Shown: positions 50,967-63,993 of the stretch, in pieces | How positions within the stretch are numbered: the stretch's first letter is position 1 | How the letters are laid out: each line of letters starts with the position of its first letter | Source: Typha latifolia | Lineage: Eukaryota > Streptophyta > Magnoliopsida > Poales > Typhaceae | Direction: 5' to 3' | NCBI GenBank assembly: GCA_019914945.1 | Contig: CM034111.1 | Location: forward strand, 2,294,001 to 2,358,000 | Length of the DNA stretch: 64,000 bases | Made by a program: the position numbers and the translations under genes | Notes under the pieces: model-generated | Told to the model about the DNA's origin: nothing | Database searches by the model: none | The model's input: only the letters and a program-made list of their open reading frames with translations

Positions 50967-52771
50967 CTGGATACAAAAAAAAAAAAAATGATAAGAAAAT
51001 GAAGTACATAACAATTTACTGAAAAGTAATCAACATTTCAGGGAGAGAGGAACTTCAAAATAGCTTATTTCGAGGGATACAAGACAATAAGAATGTTTTC
51101 CATTTTAGGAGTTCCTGAAGATCGCGTACCCCTTCTAATCAAGAGAGAAACAACAAAAACTAAGGTTGTGTTTTGTCACAAACTGATGTAGAAGAATGAG
51201 AACTATCCCTGCTACCAACTAAATGATTATAGCTTGCTAGAACTAACATGTGATAGAGTATCCGAGTTTGTAAGAAAAATCAGAAGACCTCTATCACAAA
51301 ATAGCTATGTTGAAAGGTAGAACTACTGAGATACTGTATTGAAAATGGTGTAACAACTCGACTCACTTCATTTCATGAAACACTAAGAATGGAGGTTATC
51401 AATGGTAACCAGTACACATATCCCTGTATGGTTGTATCCACCATACAAACAGAACCTGAGTGAAAATCCAGTGTACTTTGAGACAGCAGAGCTACCATTA
51501 TATAGAAGGGTTATCAGTCTTATGAAAACCTTCTCCCTATACAATCCAAAATATTTTTCTACACAACAAGAAGCCTTTTTTGGTCCAAACTATTTATGAT
51601 CAGCTCGGAATACTTTTTTTACAATCTAACATAAAATCTAGATTCATCTTTCCTATAACAATTCACATTATTTCCCAATAATACAACCCTATGTTAATAA
51701 TTTATCATATAACTCTCCAAGATTGTTCCTGCTTAGACTTTAGGTTTCACAGTAAAATGCTTCTTGATAGGTAGGGATTTTCTAATAGTAAACCATAAGT
51801 TGCTGTACGGATTAAGATTGGCTCATATATATACCTAGCAATGCCAAGTATCATTAAGTTCAACATGCAAAAGATGCACAGACATGTAAATGGATATAGA
51901 AAAGCTGCAGAATAGACACACAAAGGGTACTGCAGATACCAGGTACTCATTTCTCTCTTTTTAACATGATATTGTATATAATCCATAGCACATGGCAAAT
52001 TCATTCATCTATGCCATTTACTGGTGAAATTTTAGAAAAGAAAAAGAAAATCAGCATGAATGATAAATCTTGTAGAAAAAGAATTAGAAATTTAGAATGA
52101 AAGTTATGATATAATTTCCAAGAATTTCTCAATTGCATCGCTTCTTATCAAACATTTTCATACCGGTCAATCAATGCAATATTGGTACTAAATCAACTAG
52201 TTTACTAGTAAGTGAGTTCAATTAAGCGGTATCCACAACAGAATTCTCTATACAGTTTCATGAGTCAATACTCCAAAAAATTAAGACATGCGCCTTGAAA
52301 CAAACATAATATCCAAATTACCCATGGAAAAAAAGAACCCTAGATTCCTAGTCCGTGTTTGCATAGGCAATAGACAAGTACTAATTCATCTAAAATACTC
52401 CACAGAGTTAAGTTCTTTTGAAGTAGACCTAGCTATGAGCTACATGAGATTGAGCCCTTGCTGGAATCGTCTAGTAGAAGAGCTTCATGAGTTTGTCCAA
52501 AATCTAAGAAACAACTTCTAATCTAAACAAGGTTTTACCAAAAGATTCATCAGAAGTAATGACGCAGCCACTGACGTAATAAACCAATGTAAACCTCAGT
52601 CATGGAATTTATTCACATACGATTGCTTCGTGGGATCAAATTCCCAAACCCTTGCAAATCCTTAAGCAGAGTATGTGATAACGTCGGATCTATCTAATGC
52701 ACAAAACACAAAATAAAGTTCGAAGGAATCGATTATTATAGATTCGGAAGAGAAATCCCAAGAGAAGGAAC
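50967..52771 (-). other. leader intron of the DPH4-like gene
   Basis: Bounded on the minus strand by AAG/GTTCCTTCTC at the 5' side and a T14 tract with GTATCCAG at the 3' side. It has no coding content. Short frames inside (for example 52288-52521 plus strand) look like chance. Confidence 0.6.
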
Positions 52772-52772
52772 C

Positions 52773-52793
52773 TTAGATTGGCGTCGGATACAT
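52773..52793 (-). other. six-codon upstream ORF in the DPH4 leader
   Basis: An ATG followed by codons for MYPTPI and a TAA lies at the end of the inferred first leader exon, immediately before the donor. It matters only if that exon is transcribed as inferred. Confidence 0.3.
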
Positions 52794-52880
52794 CGAGGGG
52801 GAGAACGGAGATTAGAGGCGGATGGAGAGGTGGTCAGTGATGTTATAAATATGAGTTACGGTTTAATTGGGTTAGTATTT

Positions 52881-52906
52881 CGGGTCGGGTCGGGTCGGGT
52901 CGGGTC
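52881..52906. repeat. (CGGGT)5 microsatellite near the DPH4 promoter
   Basis: Five perfect CGGGT units, just upstream of the inferred first exon of the DPH4-like gene. Confidence 0.95.
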
Positions 52907-54014
52907 GTATTGGATTTATTCCGACCCATTTTCACTCCTACCCTCCTCTTCCCCTCTAAACTAGATATCTTTGAGAGAGAGAGAGTTAAGCAAAAGAAAT
53001 GGTGTAGGAGGCGAGTATTTTATACACCAAATCAGGGGCCAAAGAGTAAATATAACTCCACTAATGCGATAATATTAATGAGTTTTTTATTTTTCAAATT
53101 TATTCTTGGAGAGTAATCCTATGTTTATAAATATTTTACAAACATTAACAATATGACGTTGATACTCTTGGAGGAATATGCGAGCTTTGATTCGCTCTTG
53201 TCATTAGCTTTCAGTTTTATTCGCTGATCAAATTTGAAGTAAAATTGACACGACAAGGTTGTCACGACTCAAAATCAATACCAAGTAGATGATCGCTATG
53301 TTATAACTGGAACTCTAGTTTCTGATCAAACTGGGTCTATCTATAAACCTTGCAACTAGCTTGCTCTGCTTCAGGCTTAGATTTGCGAATGCAAGACTTA
53401 AAAGTTCTGACCAATAACTTCTCCAACAGCTTTTCCTGCTAAGATCAAGGCAAGAACTGCTCCTCACTAATCAATGACTGCAGCAGCTATGACACCTACC
53501 TGTTCATTCTGTATGATAAATAAATTGATAACGGTACTTCTTTATAATCTCAACAATATAGTTTGCCTCGGGTAAATATGGCATTTCTACTTGAGTTCTC
53601 ATCCATGATACAGAAAAATATCATGAAAGCAGCAAATATTGCCGGCGATATAAGCAACTATATTATGCTTCTCTATGTTTTTTCTGTTAAAGGTATGATA
53701 CTTATGAATATAAAACGATCTGTTGCACAACAAGCCTCCCCTCAAATGAACATTAAACTTAGTTCGAGACGGAGACCAATTTCTCTAGTAAAATATACAG
53801 GCTGTAAAAAAATGAAAACAAGATTATAAAATTTGTTGTGACAGAGTGGTCAAGCCGAAAAAGGTGGCTGCATTGCATCTGATAGTGTTATAGTCTCAGT
53901 TTAGTAATCGTCATCTGTTTGCCGCTTTGCACATCTCCTTTAAAAAAAATTTGGTTCCTTGCCATCTTCGGAGAATCTGCCACTAGCATAGAAGAAAAAA
54001 AATCATGAGGCTGC
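52907..54014. other. spacer between DPH4-like and cysteine-rich protein genes
   Basis: Contains the promoter side of the DPH4-like gene and the 3' flank of the next minus-strand gene. The longest open frame (53563-53829 plus) lacks family resemblance and is treated as chance. Confidence 0.45.
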
Positions 54015-55135
54015 TCATTTTCTGATAACACCTGACATCCAAGGCACAATTACAGGTGCTGTGGGATGAGAATTTCTGTATGACTCCGAATATTTGTCTT
54101 TGAAGGTCACTTGAGGGATTTCAGCCTGCAAAGACAAAAAAGGAAATTGCTAGTTCATACGAATATGCAACATGTAAAATTTGTACAAATCATTATACTA
54201 GATATTCAGTAAACAAAATGACATATTCTGGAGATTGACAATGATGCATTAAAATCCTGGTACGGAAAAGAAGAGATTTTAGGAGGACATCATCTTTCCA
54301 AGAAGCAGTAGAACTAAGTGAAGCAAGCTTGATAAAATTCTTAAAATCAAAACAAAGTCGGCCACAAGGATATAAAACTCAGATTTGGCTGAGCATTGAT
54401 AAGCTAATCAAGTAGTTGGGATATATCGAAGAGAAGTCTTATACTCTTGTCCTAACCTACAAAGCAGTGACTAAAATATATTGGGGAAAAGAATGGGAAT
54501 CAGAACTTAGTTACAGTAATTTGCTACCAGATTCCATATATGCATTATACCATGGCTGCAACATCAATAAGAAGAAACTAATATAACCATTTAAATGATT
54601 AAGAAGTCTTCTTAAGAGTGTAACATATGGTTTCCTAATGCAACGGTAAGTCTTACACTTATAGCTTGCCTCCCTGTTCCAACCAAAAACAAGAAGTAAC
54701 CATCACAGGAATGCCTTTTTTCCTAGGCATGCATTGGCCATTAAATCTGAAGACCCAAACTTCTCAAGGGAAAGGGCACATGCATCATTACATTCATTGG
54801 AAAAATTTTATAAACCTGAAAAGCTTAACTAACAGCCAAATATATCATTAGATGAAGAGTATATCAACTTAAAGATTAGAACCTCTACGATTTACTCTCT
54901 TTTCTTTGTTCTAGAAAATTCTTAAGTTCTAATGATCAACCCATACTTGAGGCAACTAGGAATTCAAATTTTGTGAAAGTGTTTATAGCAACTAATGAGA
55001 AGTGTTTACAGATGGTAAATATTTTAGTACTAAGCTGTGAACTGCTTCAGGATGTAGTAGCATGCAGCAGACCATCTATTTTGAAGGAATTATGATTAGC
55101 ACACAACAGACTATCTCAGTAAGACATTAATAATG

Positions 55136-55169
<34 letters not shown>

Positions 55170-58100
55170 TTGATCCAATAAAAATAAGTCTTACCTGCTT
55201 CAGCCAGCACTCCTGATGTTTGTGTTCATAAATATCTGGTGAATGACAGCCAGCTTCTGATGGGCAATAAACCCATATATTGCACTTCATTTCGCCTGGC
55301 TTTGCACGCTTTGCCTGATCTAAGCAAGCCTGACAACAATCAGCAGCACTTTCTTTATGGTGAGTAAGGCCCCATTTAACAGCAGCACCACCATAATCAG
55401 TATGAAGCTCAACATGGCATTCAGGAGGCAGTGGTGGACCAGCTATTTTTTCTTCTTCTAGAGAACATAATATTATAAAAAAAGACCATAGTTAAAGGCT
55501 TTACAGTATCATTTGGAATGAACTCTTTATTACCATAACTTCAATAAGCATAAGAAGGTATGGCAGGAGACTAGAACGCATCCCAATTTTTCTAGGCAAA
55601 AACAGATTGGCCTCAAGGATGTAGGCAGAAATATGAGAGGCAAAAGAATGATATCCAATACTAGAGCTAGTAAAGAAAATTACCATCCGGCTCATTGTCA
55701 GGCTTATCATCGTGTTCAGAGTTTGTAACATTAGCTACTATCCAAAGACCAATGTCCTCCATTAGCATAAGCCAGTTGGAACCCAGAGCTCGTTTCAATA
55801 TTTCTACAAATAGCCGTGCCTAATTATAGATTAGAAATGAACAGTTGGAAAAAAGTTTAAGCTTCAATAAGTGATAACAAAGAATATGCTGATAACCGAC
55901 TAAACTACAGAAGAAATCCACTAAGGTGAACTCACTTGCTTCTATGGCAGGGGTGATCGAACTTAATGGATCTTTACTAAATGCCCTTTCAATATCTTTT
56001 AGTTTCTCAAGACGCCATAATTCCACTGCTTCTGCTAAAAAATGTCAAGACATTAACTTCCGAAAGAAGAACTTAACAAGCACTACAAGTATGAAGTTGG
56101 GAATCTGCTTGCAAGCAGAGTTAGTTAGCAAATCTATAACTCCTACTACCTACTTTTTACATTTTAAATCTAATACTAGTATTATTATTCTTCTACAAAC
56201 AATTTCCTGTCGGTTATACCAGGATGTGTAAAATCAACAGACCTTAATTGTTTAATAAATTTCATAGTCCAATGAAGACTACACATTGAGTACTTTAGGT
56301 GGGAATGATTGATTCGCTAGGTATGGTAAATGTTAACTATGAGCAGATACTAGATCAGAATAATGGAAAGAAAAAGAAAGGATATAGATATATGTCATGG
56401 GAGAAATCGTATAACATGAAAAAGAAAATTATGCTCAAAAGCTCTTTAGTGAACTAGTTTGGTTAAAGGCCTAGCAATATCGGATAATCCCAAACTACAG
56501 AAATCAGGAAAGGTGAAATATTGCAGCATCATGATTTACTAGGAATCACCAATACTCCAAAATCTAGCAATATCGTATCAGATACAATTCTTGTACAGGT
56601 ACTTTGTAGACACATATGATATTGCCATATCCGTAATTGTCTTATGTATTTTGTGCATGGTTTGGGTTATAAGGACTGTTGTGCTGACATTATTCATAGT
56701 TAGCTTTCAGGCTAACATACTGAGACCACAGTAAATCCCCTCGAGGAATTTACTGGTTTCTCTTATGCAAGCTTAATCTTGCTACAGACTCCATTATCAC
56801 TGATTGTGGCGGAGTAATTATCTTTTCATATGTTTTCAACAATTCTTATTAGTGATAACTGGAGAAGACAAGCCAAACACCAATTCCAAGTACATAGAGA
56901 TAAAAGTTTCTGTGGATTAGTCGAGCACGAGGTTGCATGCTTGACATATAAGTTTTAACCAAAAGAAAAGATGTGTCAAGGTATGATGCCTTCTCATATC
57001 CTTTTTATTAATCCAAATAGGAAAAGGAATCAGTCCAACCAAGGCATGACTTTCATTTCCGTATCTGAGAAAGGTTTTTCCAACACCAAGGAAGGAAATC
57101 AACTAATCAAGAACTTCCACAGATCAGTTGGTTCCCTCACCCTTAGTAGAGAAGCCCAAGAATAGATGCTAATAGCCCTCTAGCAACTACCATGCCACCA
57201 TTTCCAGGTTACTGTACAAGATTAGCATCTACCATTTCTCTCTCTTTTTGTAAGTCAAACTAAACAAGAACATCAACCCAGCTACATGCAGAAATGGATC
57301 ACAGCAATGTCCAAACATTCAACATGACACACAGCCCAAACAATCGAAGCCACATATCTCTAAACTGCAAATTTAACTTCTAATTTCCAACCTAAAATAG
57401 TGTTGGGAAATGAGAACTGCATACTCAGGAGCATGGCAATTGTGCACTAAGCACCGAGGACCATCTGTGTTTTTAGGTTAAAAATTCAAGAGTCTTGCAT
57501 CTAATGTTAGATGCATTAAGTGAAGACTTAAAACATCAAAAAAGAGGGTAAAATATCCCTTTACATATTCAGATGTGAAAGACAACCAAATTCAGAGATG
57601 TTTTAGTTCGCTCATCAACCAATAATCAAGATCTTTCCTCATTCTATATTGATATGCAACGGATTGCCGAAGAAATAGAAAAAATAAACACACACTCACC
57701 TCTTTGTTCAGTAACATTTTCACTATCCTTCAAACTATTCAACCTTCCCATAAGCTCATAGGCCACCTTCTGCTTCACAGGTAGAGGAAGCTCCCACTTA
57801 CTCTTCTCTTCATTTGCAAGTTCATTTCTCAATCTTCTTACCTTTTATTATTCAGGAAACAGATACAGATCACAAATGCACCACTGACCAATAAAATCAC
57901 AAAGAGAGAAGCATAAAAAACATACCACTTTAACAAGCTCTACAGGCTCAGCCGCTTTCCGGATCCGAATCGACTCCTCTACTATCCCAATCTGTTCCTC
58001 CGTATACTCCCCATCTAATGTTAACCAATAAATCAGTTCAAAATGTAAAAAGCGGAAAAAAAGAAGAAGGAAAGTTTGATCCCAAATTAGATCTTATTAC

Positions 58101-58254
58101 CTGACGATGGATTGCTAGAAAAGTAGACAGATGAGTTAAGAGTTCGAAGGACGAAGAGAAACACGACGATATTAACGCAGCAAAACACGACGGTGATCCG
58201 CCTATAAGAGCACGAATTCACCCTTCTCCCCCATTCAATCGCACCCCACGCCAT
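54015..58254 (-). CDS. uncharacterised plant membrane-anchored cysteine-rich protein, 7 exons
   Basis: Exons in transcript order: 58101-58254, 57926-58014, 57700-57841, 55940-56034, 55684-55819, 55195-55457, 54015-54125; 329 aa. The N-terminus MAWGAIEWGRRVN is followed by one transmembrane segment at about residues 20-38 (ITVVFCCVNIVVFLFVLRT). A charged helical stretch comes next (RNELANEEKSKWELPLPVK, LKDSENV). The C-terminal module has eight Cys at 219, 246, 247, 250, 264, 270, 276 and 289 (ADCCQACL, CNIWVYCPSEAGC, HQECWLK), resembling a PAN/apple-type disulphide fold. This suggests a type II protein with the Cys module in the secretory lumen or outside the cell (inference). I recall similar unnamed plant proteins but no assigned function. 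The fourth intron needs a GC donor (GAA/GCAAGT) to keep the frame. Confidence 0.82.
55139..55168. repeat. (TA)n microsatellite in an intron
   Basis: About fifteen TA units just inside the last intron of the cysteine-rich protein gene, 27 bp from its donor. Confidence 0.95.
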
Positions 58255-60409
58255 CCCACCACCTCCGCCTCCACATTAATCGCCGGGCTCCCAGAAGAAT
58301 AGATTGGTTTCCTCTCGCTGACCGCCTTTCCTGGATTCTATTCTTCCTCGACGGGAATGGTCTGGTCTCGTCCTCCGCGAGAATATTGTAGTTTAAGCGC
58401 TCCGGTGACCGGGCTAATCTCTTTACGCTGCACCGCAGGACCAGAATAAGTCAATCGGACAGCTGGCGAAGAGGAGAAGATTAAAATTTTAAAACGAGAG
58501 GTTAAGAATAGGGGAAATTAGGTTATGTTTGGTTTGGCCCTCTTGTTTGGCTTCACGTATTTAGAACGACTGCATCTACTCTATATCCACTTAAATTAAG
58601 TGGGTGTCAAAATATTTTCTCTTAATATTCAATAGAAAAAAGAAATATATATAAGACTTTTTATTTACATTGATTTCTAATTTAACTCTATACAATAGTG
58701 CATCTCGAGACGGATGTTATCAAACGACTCATATACTTATTCTTAATATGAATAAATTGCTGATGAAATTAGTATTTTATGTTTAAAATAAAGTGCTAAA
58801 TTTTCCAGTGTTTATTATTGGGACTATGAAATGATAGCTACTAACGTGTCCAAAATCTATAGCCAACTGAGGTGTTAGAATTATGTGGGACCCATCCGGA
58901 TGTTAGGGATATGGGTACGTGTAAGAAAGATCGAATGCTGCCAGATCCAGTTTTCTGGAAACAAAGTAATGCAGTCTGTTTGTAAAAAAGAATAAAAAAG
59001 GATGGGATTTATCAGCAATGGTTGGTGAGAGAATAGATGGTGCAACTAAAATTAAGTAGATAAAGATGGTTGGTGTTGAAGAGTTGCAAGTTTGATTAGA
59101 TTTATATATTTATTATAAAAATAAAACTTTGGCAGACTGCGTCAGAATGGATCAAATAATTTTATAAACATTTTTTTTATATATATATAATTGATTGAGC
59201 TGCTCAAAATACCAGGATTCACAGATGATCATATCGACTGGTGCATCACTGATATTATGAATTAGCTCAATAATTCGATAATTCAAAATGGTTGTGGAGT
59301 TTAGTGCAAGAGGGGAACATTTAAGTTCAAACTGAATTCATCTAAGAATGCAACAATATATGGTGGATGGACTCCAGATTTCTTCCATCACAGAGGTGGT
59401 TACCTCGTTGAATCCTTTTTCGAGCCAGAATACCATCGGTGTGCACTCTGTTGATGTATGCTACCCAAAAGGAAGGCCATTTCAGCAAAGAAAACAGTGT
59501 AATTGAACTTACTTCTTATCGAGCTTGAATTTAAAATAATTTCAGACTTTAATTTGTGACCATGCTTGAATTAAAATTATTTTAATTTAAGCCAAACTCA
59601 TTATTTCAATTTAAGTCAAACTCAAGCTTAAACGAGTTGATCAATAAGAAATTTCAAACCATAATCAAATCAAATCAAATTTTGAGTTAAATTAAGCTTA
59701 ATTTAAACTTAAAATAAAACCTAATTTAAAAATATAAATTAATAAAAATACCCACCTATTTAAAATATATATAATGGGATTAAAATCCAGAACTAAACTC
59801 TATAAAATCAGAATACAATAATATCCACTTAAGTAAAATTTAAAATATAACAAATATATAATATAATATAAAAAGTATGACTCAGATTATATATATATAT
59901 ATATATAATTATAATTATTTCGAGTAGACTTGTCTAGCTTATTATTTTGACAGCCTAAGCAAGGAATCGGGTGGAGAAGACTCTAGATTGGGCCACACTC
60001 TCGTAAATCCAGTCCTACTTATCCAGTCCCACTCACCAAAGGAGAAGGCCTTCGAGAGCAGGTCCTACTGGTGGGAGGAGAGGAAGGACCTCAGAAGAGA
60101 AACCGCATAATACAACCAATCTATGACAGGAACATTACTAACTCGCATAATTCTTTATTTCTATCAACTCGAGGACGGTTGACTTCGCACATATCATATA
60201 AGCAAGAAACTAATTTGGAATCACTCAATCAAAAGAATGACTCAAACTTCAAAGTACAATCAAATGACCTGCCAAGGTACTGAAGTTCTTCTGCACGCAA
60301 TAATGATCATTTAATGATATAAAAATTTATTTTACAACAACGATAATCCAGCATGTCGTTGAACTGAAAGTCTGAAAGTGATGGATTTGAGATCAGAGTC
60401 TGGATGGAC
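58255..60409. other. AT-rich spacer with possible transposon relic
   Basis: The first ~200 bp are the leader and promoter of the minus-strand cysteine-rich protein gene. From 59510 to 59730 the sequence repeats GAGCTTGAAT-, TTAAGCCAAACTC- and AATTTAAGTC-like phrases, suggesting a degraded element. A (TA)n tract lies at about 59887-59908. No gene was recognised. Confidence 0.4.
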
Positions 60410-63400
60410 TTAACATTGTGTTAGTATTTCTGCACCGTTTTCTGTTATCAGTATTGTGTGCTCAAATTGTGCTGATAAACGTCCGTCTTCTGTTACTGCT
60501 GTCCAGTCATCAGCCCATATTACTGGGTTCGTGCTCCCCATTGTTAGCATGGGCTCTGCATAGATTATTGAGAAGAAGAATTTTGAACTCGGTAAAATTA
60601 CAAAAAAGTTCTCTGAATTGGAATTATGTTACTTACACACCCATCAAGTGCTGAAATTATTTCGGTTGCAAGGAATTTCCTTAGACAAAGCACTAGAAAT
60701 ATGCAGAAATAGATTGAACATTTGTAGCCGTGAAACAATTTTACCACCAAGATAAAGGGTAAGTTTTGCGATGAATGACTAACTACAAGGGTGTAAGATT
60801 TGTAGCCTTGTGATAGTGGTGGGATGCCCTTACATGATCAAACTGGTTCTACTGATCTTCTCCTTGATTATCCAACTATGTCACTAAGACATTTGTCCTA
60901 GTATTTATCGAACTTGGCTCCACTCGTCAAGCACCATTGCGATAGTAATTACAAGATCATGAAAGCTTGAAAGAACTTTAAAGCATTTTTTAACCAACAA
61001 AATTATAAAAAAAAAATTATACCCTACTGACGGACCAATCAAAAGATCAGATACATATCACATAAGTACAAAATTGGTGGAGAAGAGTACCTATTGTAAA
61101 TGTTTGACCCAACAACATGCGCCCGCGCTCATTATTTCCTGCAAGGTAGGGAATGTGTAAGCTCAAGAAATCACATCTCAATTCAAGACTTGCTATTGCT
61201 ATATTTAGATGTATAAATTAGCATGTGCCCCTCCATTCTTTATCCAGGTATCTTTCTGTCTTATTCTAGCCCTGGCCATCAATTAATGATGAAGCACAGA
61301 TTTCAAGTACAGCATCTGCCCCATGTTCGGACACATCTGAACCGTGTTAAACATACTCCCATCTTAGTTTCATACTGGTGTTGGCCCTGACAATCTACAA
61401 ATAAAATGATCTAGTCTTCCATCAATCTAGTAGCACTATCATTCATCTCGACATCCTGACTTAACAACATGCATTATCTGAACATACTCATCCACCAAGT
61501 CTGTTCAAGACGGTTGGATAAAATTTTCCTTTCGAACTTCAAGGCATATGCAACACAAAGCTAAAACGCACTCTGGATAAATCCACCCTTCCTACCCAAA
61601 ATCTTGTGTCCTCTTCAACCTCTTTTTGTTGTTCAATGATTTGTCCAAATCAACTAAAGTATCACATTTCAGCATATCATCCGCATCCAGTTAATTGCAG
61701 TTGTTGGCTCATTTAGTAAACGCCTTATAAACAAAAGCTGCCACCTTTCTCACTCTTCTAGACTGCAACCGTGTCTGCAAGACTCTGCCAACTAGATGAA
61801 AGGGTAGGACATCTCATAGGCATACAAAGTTTCTATTGACCAACAATTAAATGTAAATCTAAAAATAAGCTTGGCAAGTTTCATACATTATTCTTTTTCG
61901 TCCCAAAATATAACTTGATTACCCAAGTAAAATAGAGTAAATTTTGTTAGTTGTTTTTGTTGGACCTAATTAGTAACTATAAAATTTTACAGCAAAAAAG
62001 TTGAACAGAACCATAATTTAAGTTGAGAACTCACTGTAATGAAGTATAACAGGATCAGCATGAAATACTCTACCAACCCCATGGCCAACAAATTGTCGAA
62101 CTACACCAAACCTAAATTTATCTGCATAATTACTTGAAAAATGTTTCATCTGTCAGCCATATAATCATTAATTGCTTAGATATAGCTAATCATGTATAAG
62201 TTAAATATACAACATCAACAATAAATATGTCAAACGTCACAGTGCAAAACTAGCAAGAGTTACAGCACCTAACAAGTTAAGCAATAGCAGATCGAACCCA
62301 AAATAACATCTCAGCATAGCAGATAATTATTCAGTAAAGAGAGCTTTTTCATGGAAGGATGTGAAACATTTTTAAGAACATTATCCTTTTAATACTTAAA
62401 AGCTAAAAGGACTAAATCATAGATGTTTAAATGGGAAAGCATTTGATTTTCAATAACTAGTTTAAGACTCAGAACATTTTGTGTCATAGATTAAAGATTC
62501 CAGTAGTAGCAATCAATTTGCCAAAGACATTTGATCAATATTAAGGTCCCAGTATCCATTTGTCCTGATGTATTTGAACAACTCTAATTTCAAAAGGTCC
62601 CCAAAGTTTAGCTTTCACAGGATCTAAGGCACATGCTAAAAATAGTCGGACATACTATATTGCAGGAGGTGATGGTATAGTCCTTGCAGACCAATATTAT
62701 TTCTCAGAATGTTGAGAAGCACCTTCAAAAGAAAGGTTCTTTCACTTATATAAATTCATGCATTCTGTTCTTTTGCAGCTGATTATATAAGGTAACATCC
62801 AATTATATATAATACTTGACTCTTCCAGCAATATGGATCTACAAAAGGCATACAAGCATTTCTTCACCAAAATGTTCCAAAGCTGCAAGATCTGATGATA
62901 ATGTAATTCCAGAACCTTTGTATGTATAGAATCAAGTATCCGACAATAAACATATAAGTTACATATACATACTGTATTGTTTTCCCAATGCGATTGAACT
63001 CCACTCCAGGCGCACATATTGATATTGCGTTGTAAAGGCATTCTCTAGTTACCTGAATAACAGTACCATTGTCATTATTCATGTCTAAAGTGTGGAATAA
63101 AAATAAGACATTATTTCAGTCTTCTCTTCAATGGTGAAGTACTGTATTGTTTATTTGATATGAATAGTTGAAGTGTTTTTTTTTCCAAAGAGAAGATGGA
63201 TTATGGGACTGTAACATTTAACTGTCTTGGCCTGCAGATAAATGTTTTATCTACTAAGTCAGAATTCACAACCAAATGAGCCTCCAGATCCAACAAACGT
63301 AACTATGTAAGTCCCCTACATAGAGGAGGATAGTCCAGTTTGCTTGGATAAGGGGAGAAAGGAAATTAGGCTCACTCTTTGAGATAAAGAAAGGATGGAA

Positions 63401-63993
63401 CTTCAAAAGTCCAATAGATATAATATAGGGAAGTACACTTCCACACAATCTACCCAATCAGTTCATTAGTAGTACCCCGCTTTTCCACACAATCTACCCA
63501 ATCAGCTCATTGATATTTCATAGTACCACCAGCGAGCATTTTGATTTCCTTGAATTGGAGTGCAGGTTTTCTGTTATAATTCTTGGGGAGAAGGGATGAA
63601 AGTTTGACACACTTCAAGATAGAATGAAGAATATCTCTTGGCATTTCTAATATTCTAGTTCAACATTCACAACTTGCAGGGTTCTTAAAGACCAACATAG
63701 CTATATTTCTCAAATGAAAGTTTGACCCACCTCAGTCCAAGATCTTCTTTGTTACAATTTTAAAAGAGCATCGACTGAAGTCCACACAAACAGAAAAAGA
63801 AAGTAAAAATAATGGATTGTGATACTTTCTATTTTCGATTATAAGTCAAAGTTTTCAGGATATATTCATCTCCAGTCCACATCTAGTACCCACAATCAAA
63901 TAAGGTGATTCATATTATTACCTGAACTAGTTTCTTAGCTTCATCATCAACGTTGCCGCAGAAAAATGTCGCTGATGTATCACCATGATAGCC
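60410..63993 (-). CDS. organellar type I methionine aminopeptidase, C-terminal part (5' end outside window)
   Basis: Exons in transcript order: 63922-63993, 62973-63052, 62035-62132, 61091-61138, 60410-60555; 147 aa of the C-terminal catalytic domain. The first visible exon starts GYHGDTSATFFCG, where the Asp is a metal ligand of the pita-bread fold. Further ligands are the His of GRVFHADP, the Glu of TIEPMLTMG and the Glu of AQFEHTILIT. The enzyme removes the initiator Met from nascent proteins. The plant MAP1B/1C/1D group acts in plastids and mitochondria, where deformylated chains are the substrate. The missing upstream part should hold the transit peptide and the first Asp ligand. FHADP replaces the more usual FHEEP/FHAEP. 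All phases agree. Confidence 0.93.
63439..63511. repeat. 44-bp-period tandem repeat in a methionine aminopeptidase intron
   Basis: TTCCACACAATCTACCCAAT with its following bases occurs at 63439-63467 and again at 63483-63511, with one mismatch in 29 (GTTCATT versus GCTCATT). Confidence 0.9.

Noticed and set aside
53563..53829. 88-codon plus-strand frame in the spacer
   Set aside because: No recognisable domain, ordinary AT-rich composition, and no splice partners.
53843..53900. Sequence around GACAGAGTGGTCAAGCCG resembling the start of a serine tRNA
   Set aside because: No matching T arm, anticodon stem or acceptor stem could be paired.
55926..56231. 101-codon plus-strand frame
   Set aside because: Antisense to a conserved exon of the cysteine-rich protein gene and without protein-family resemblance.
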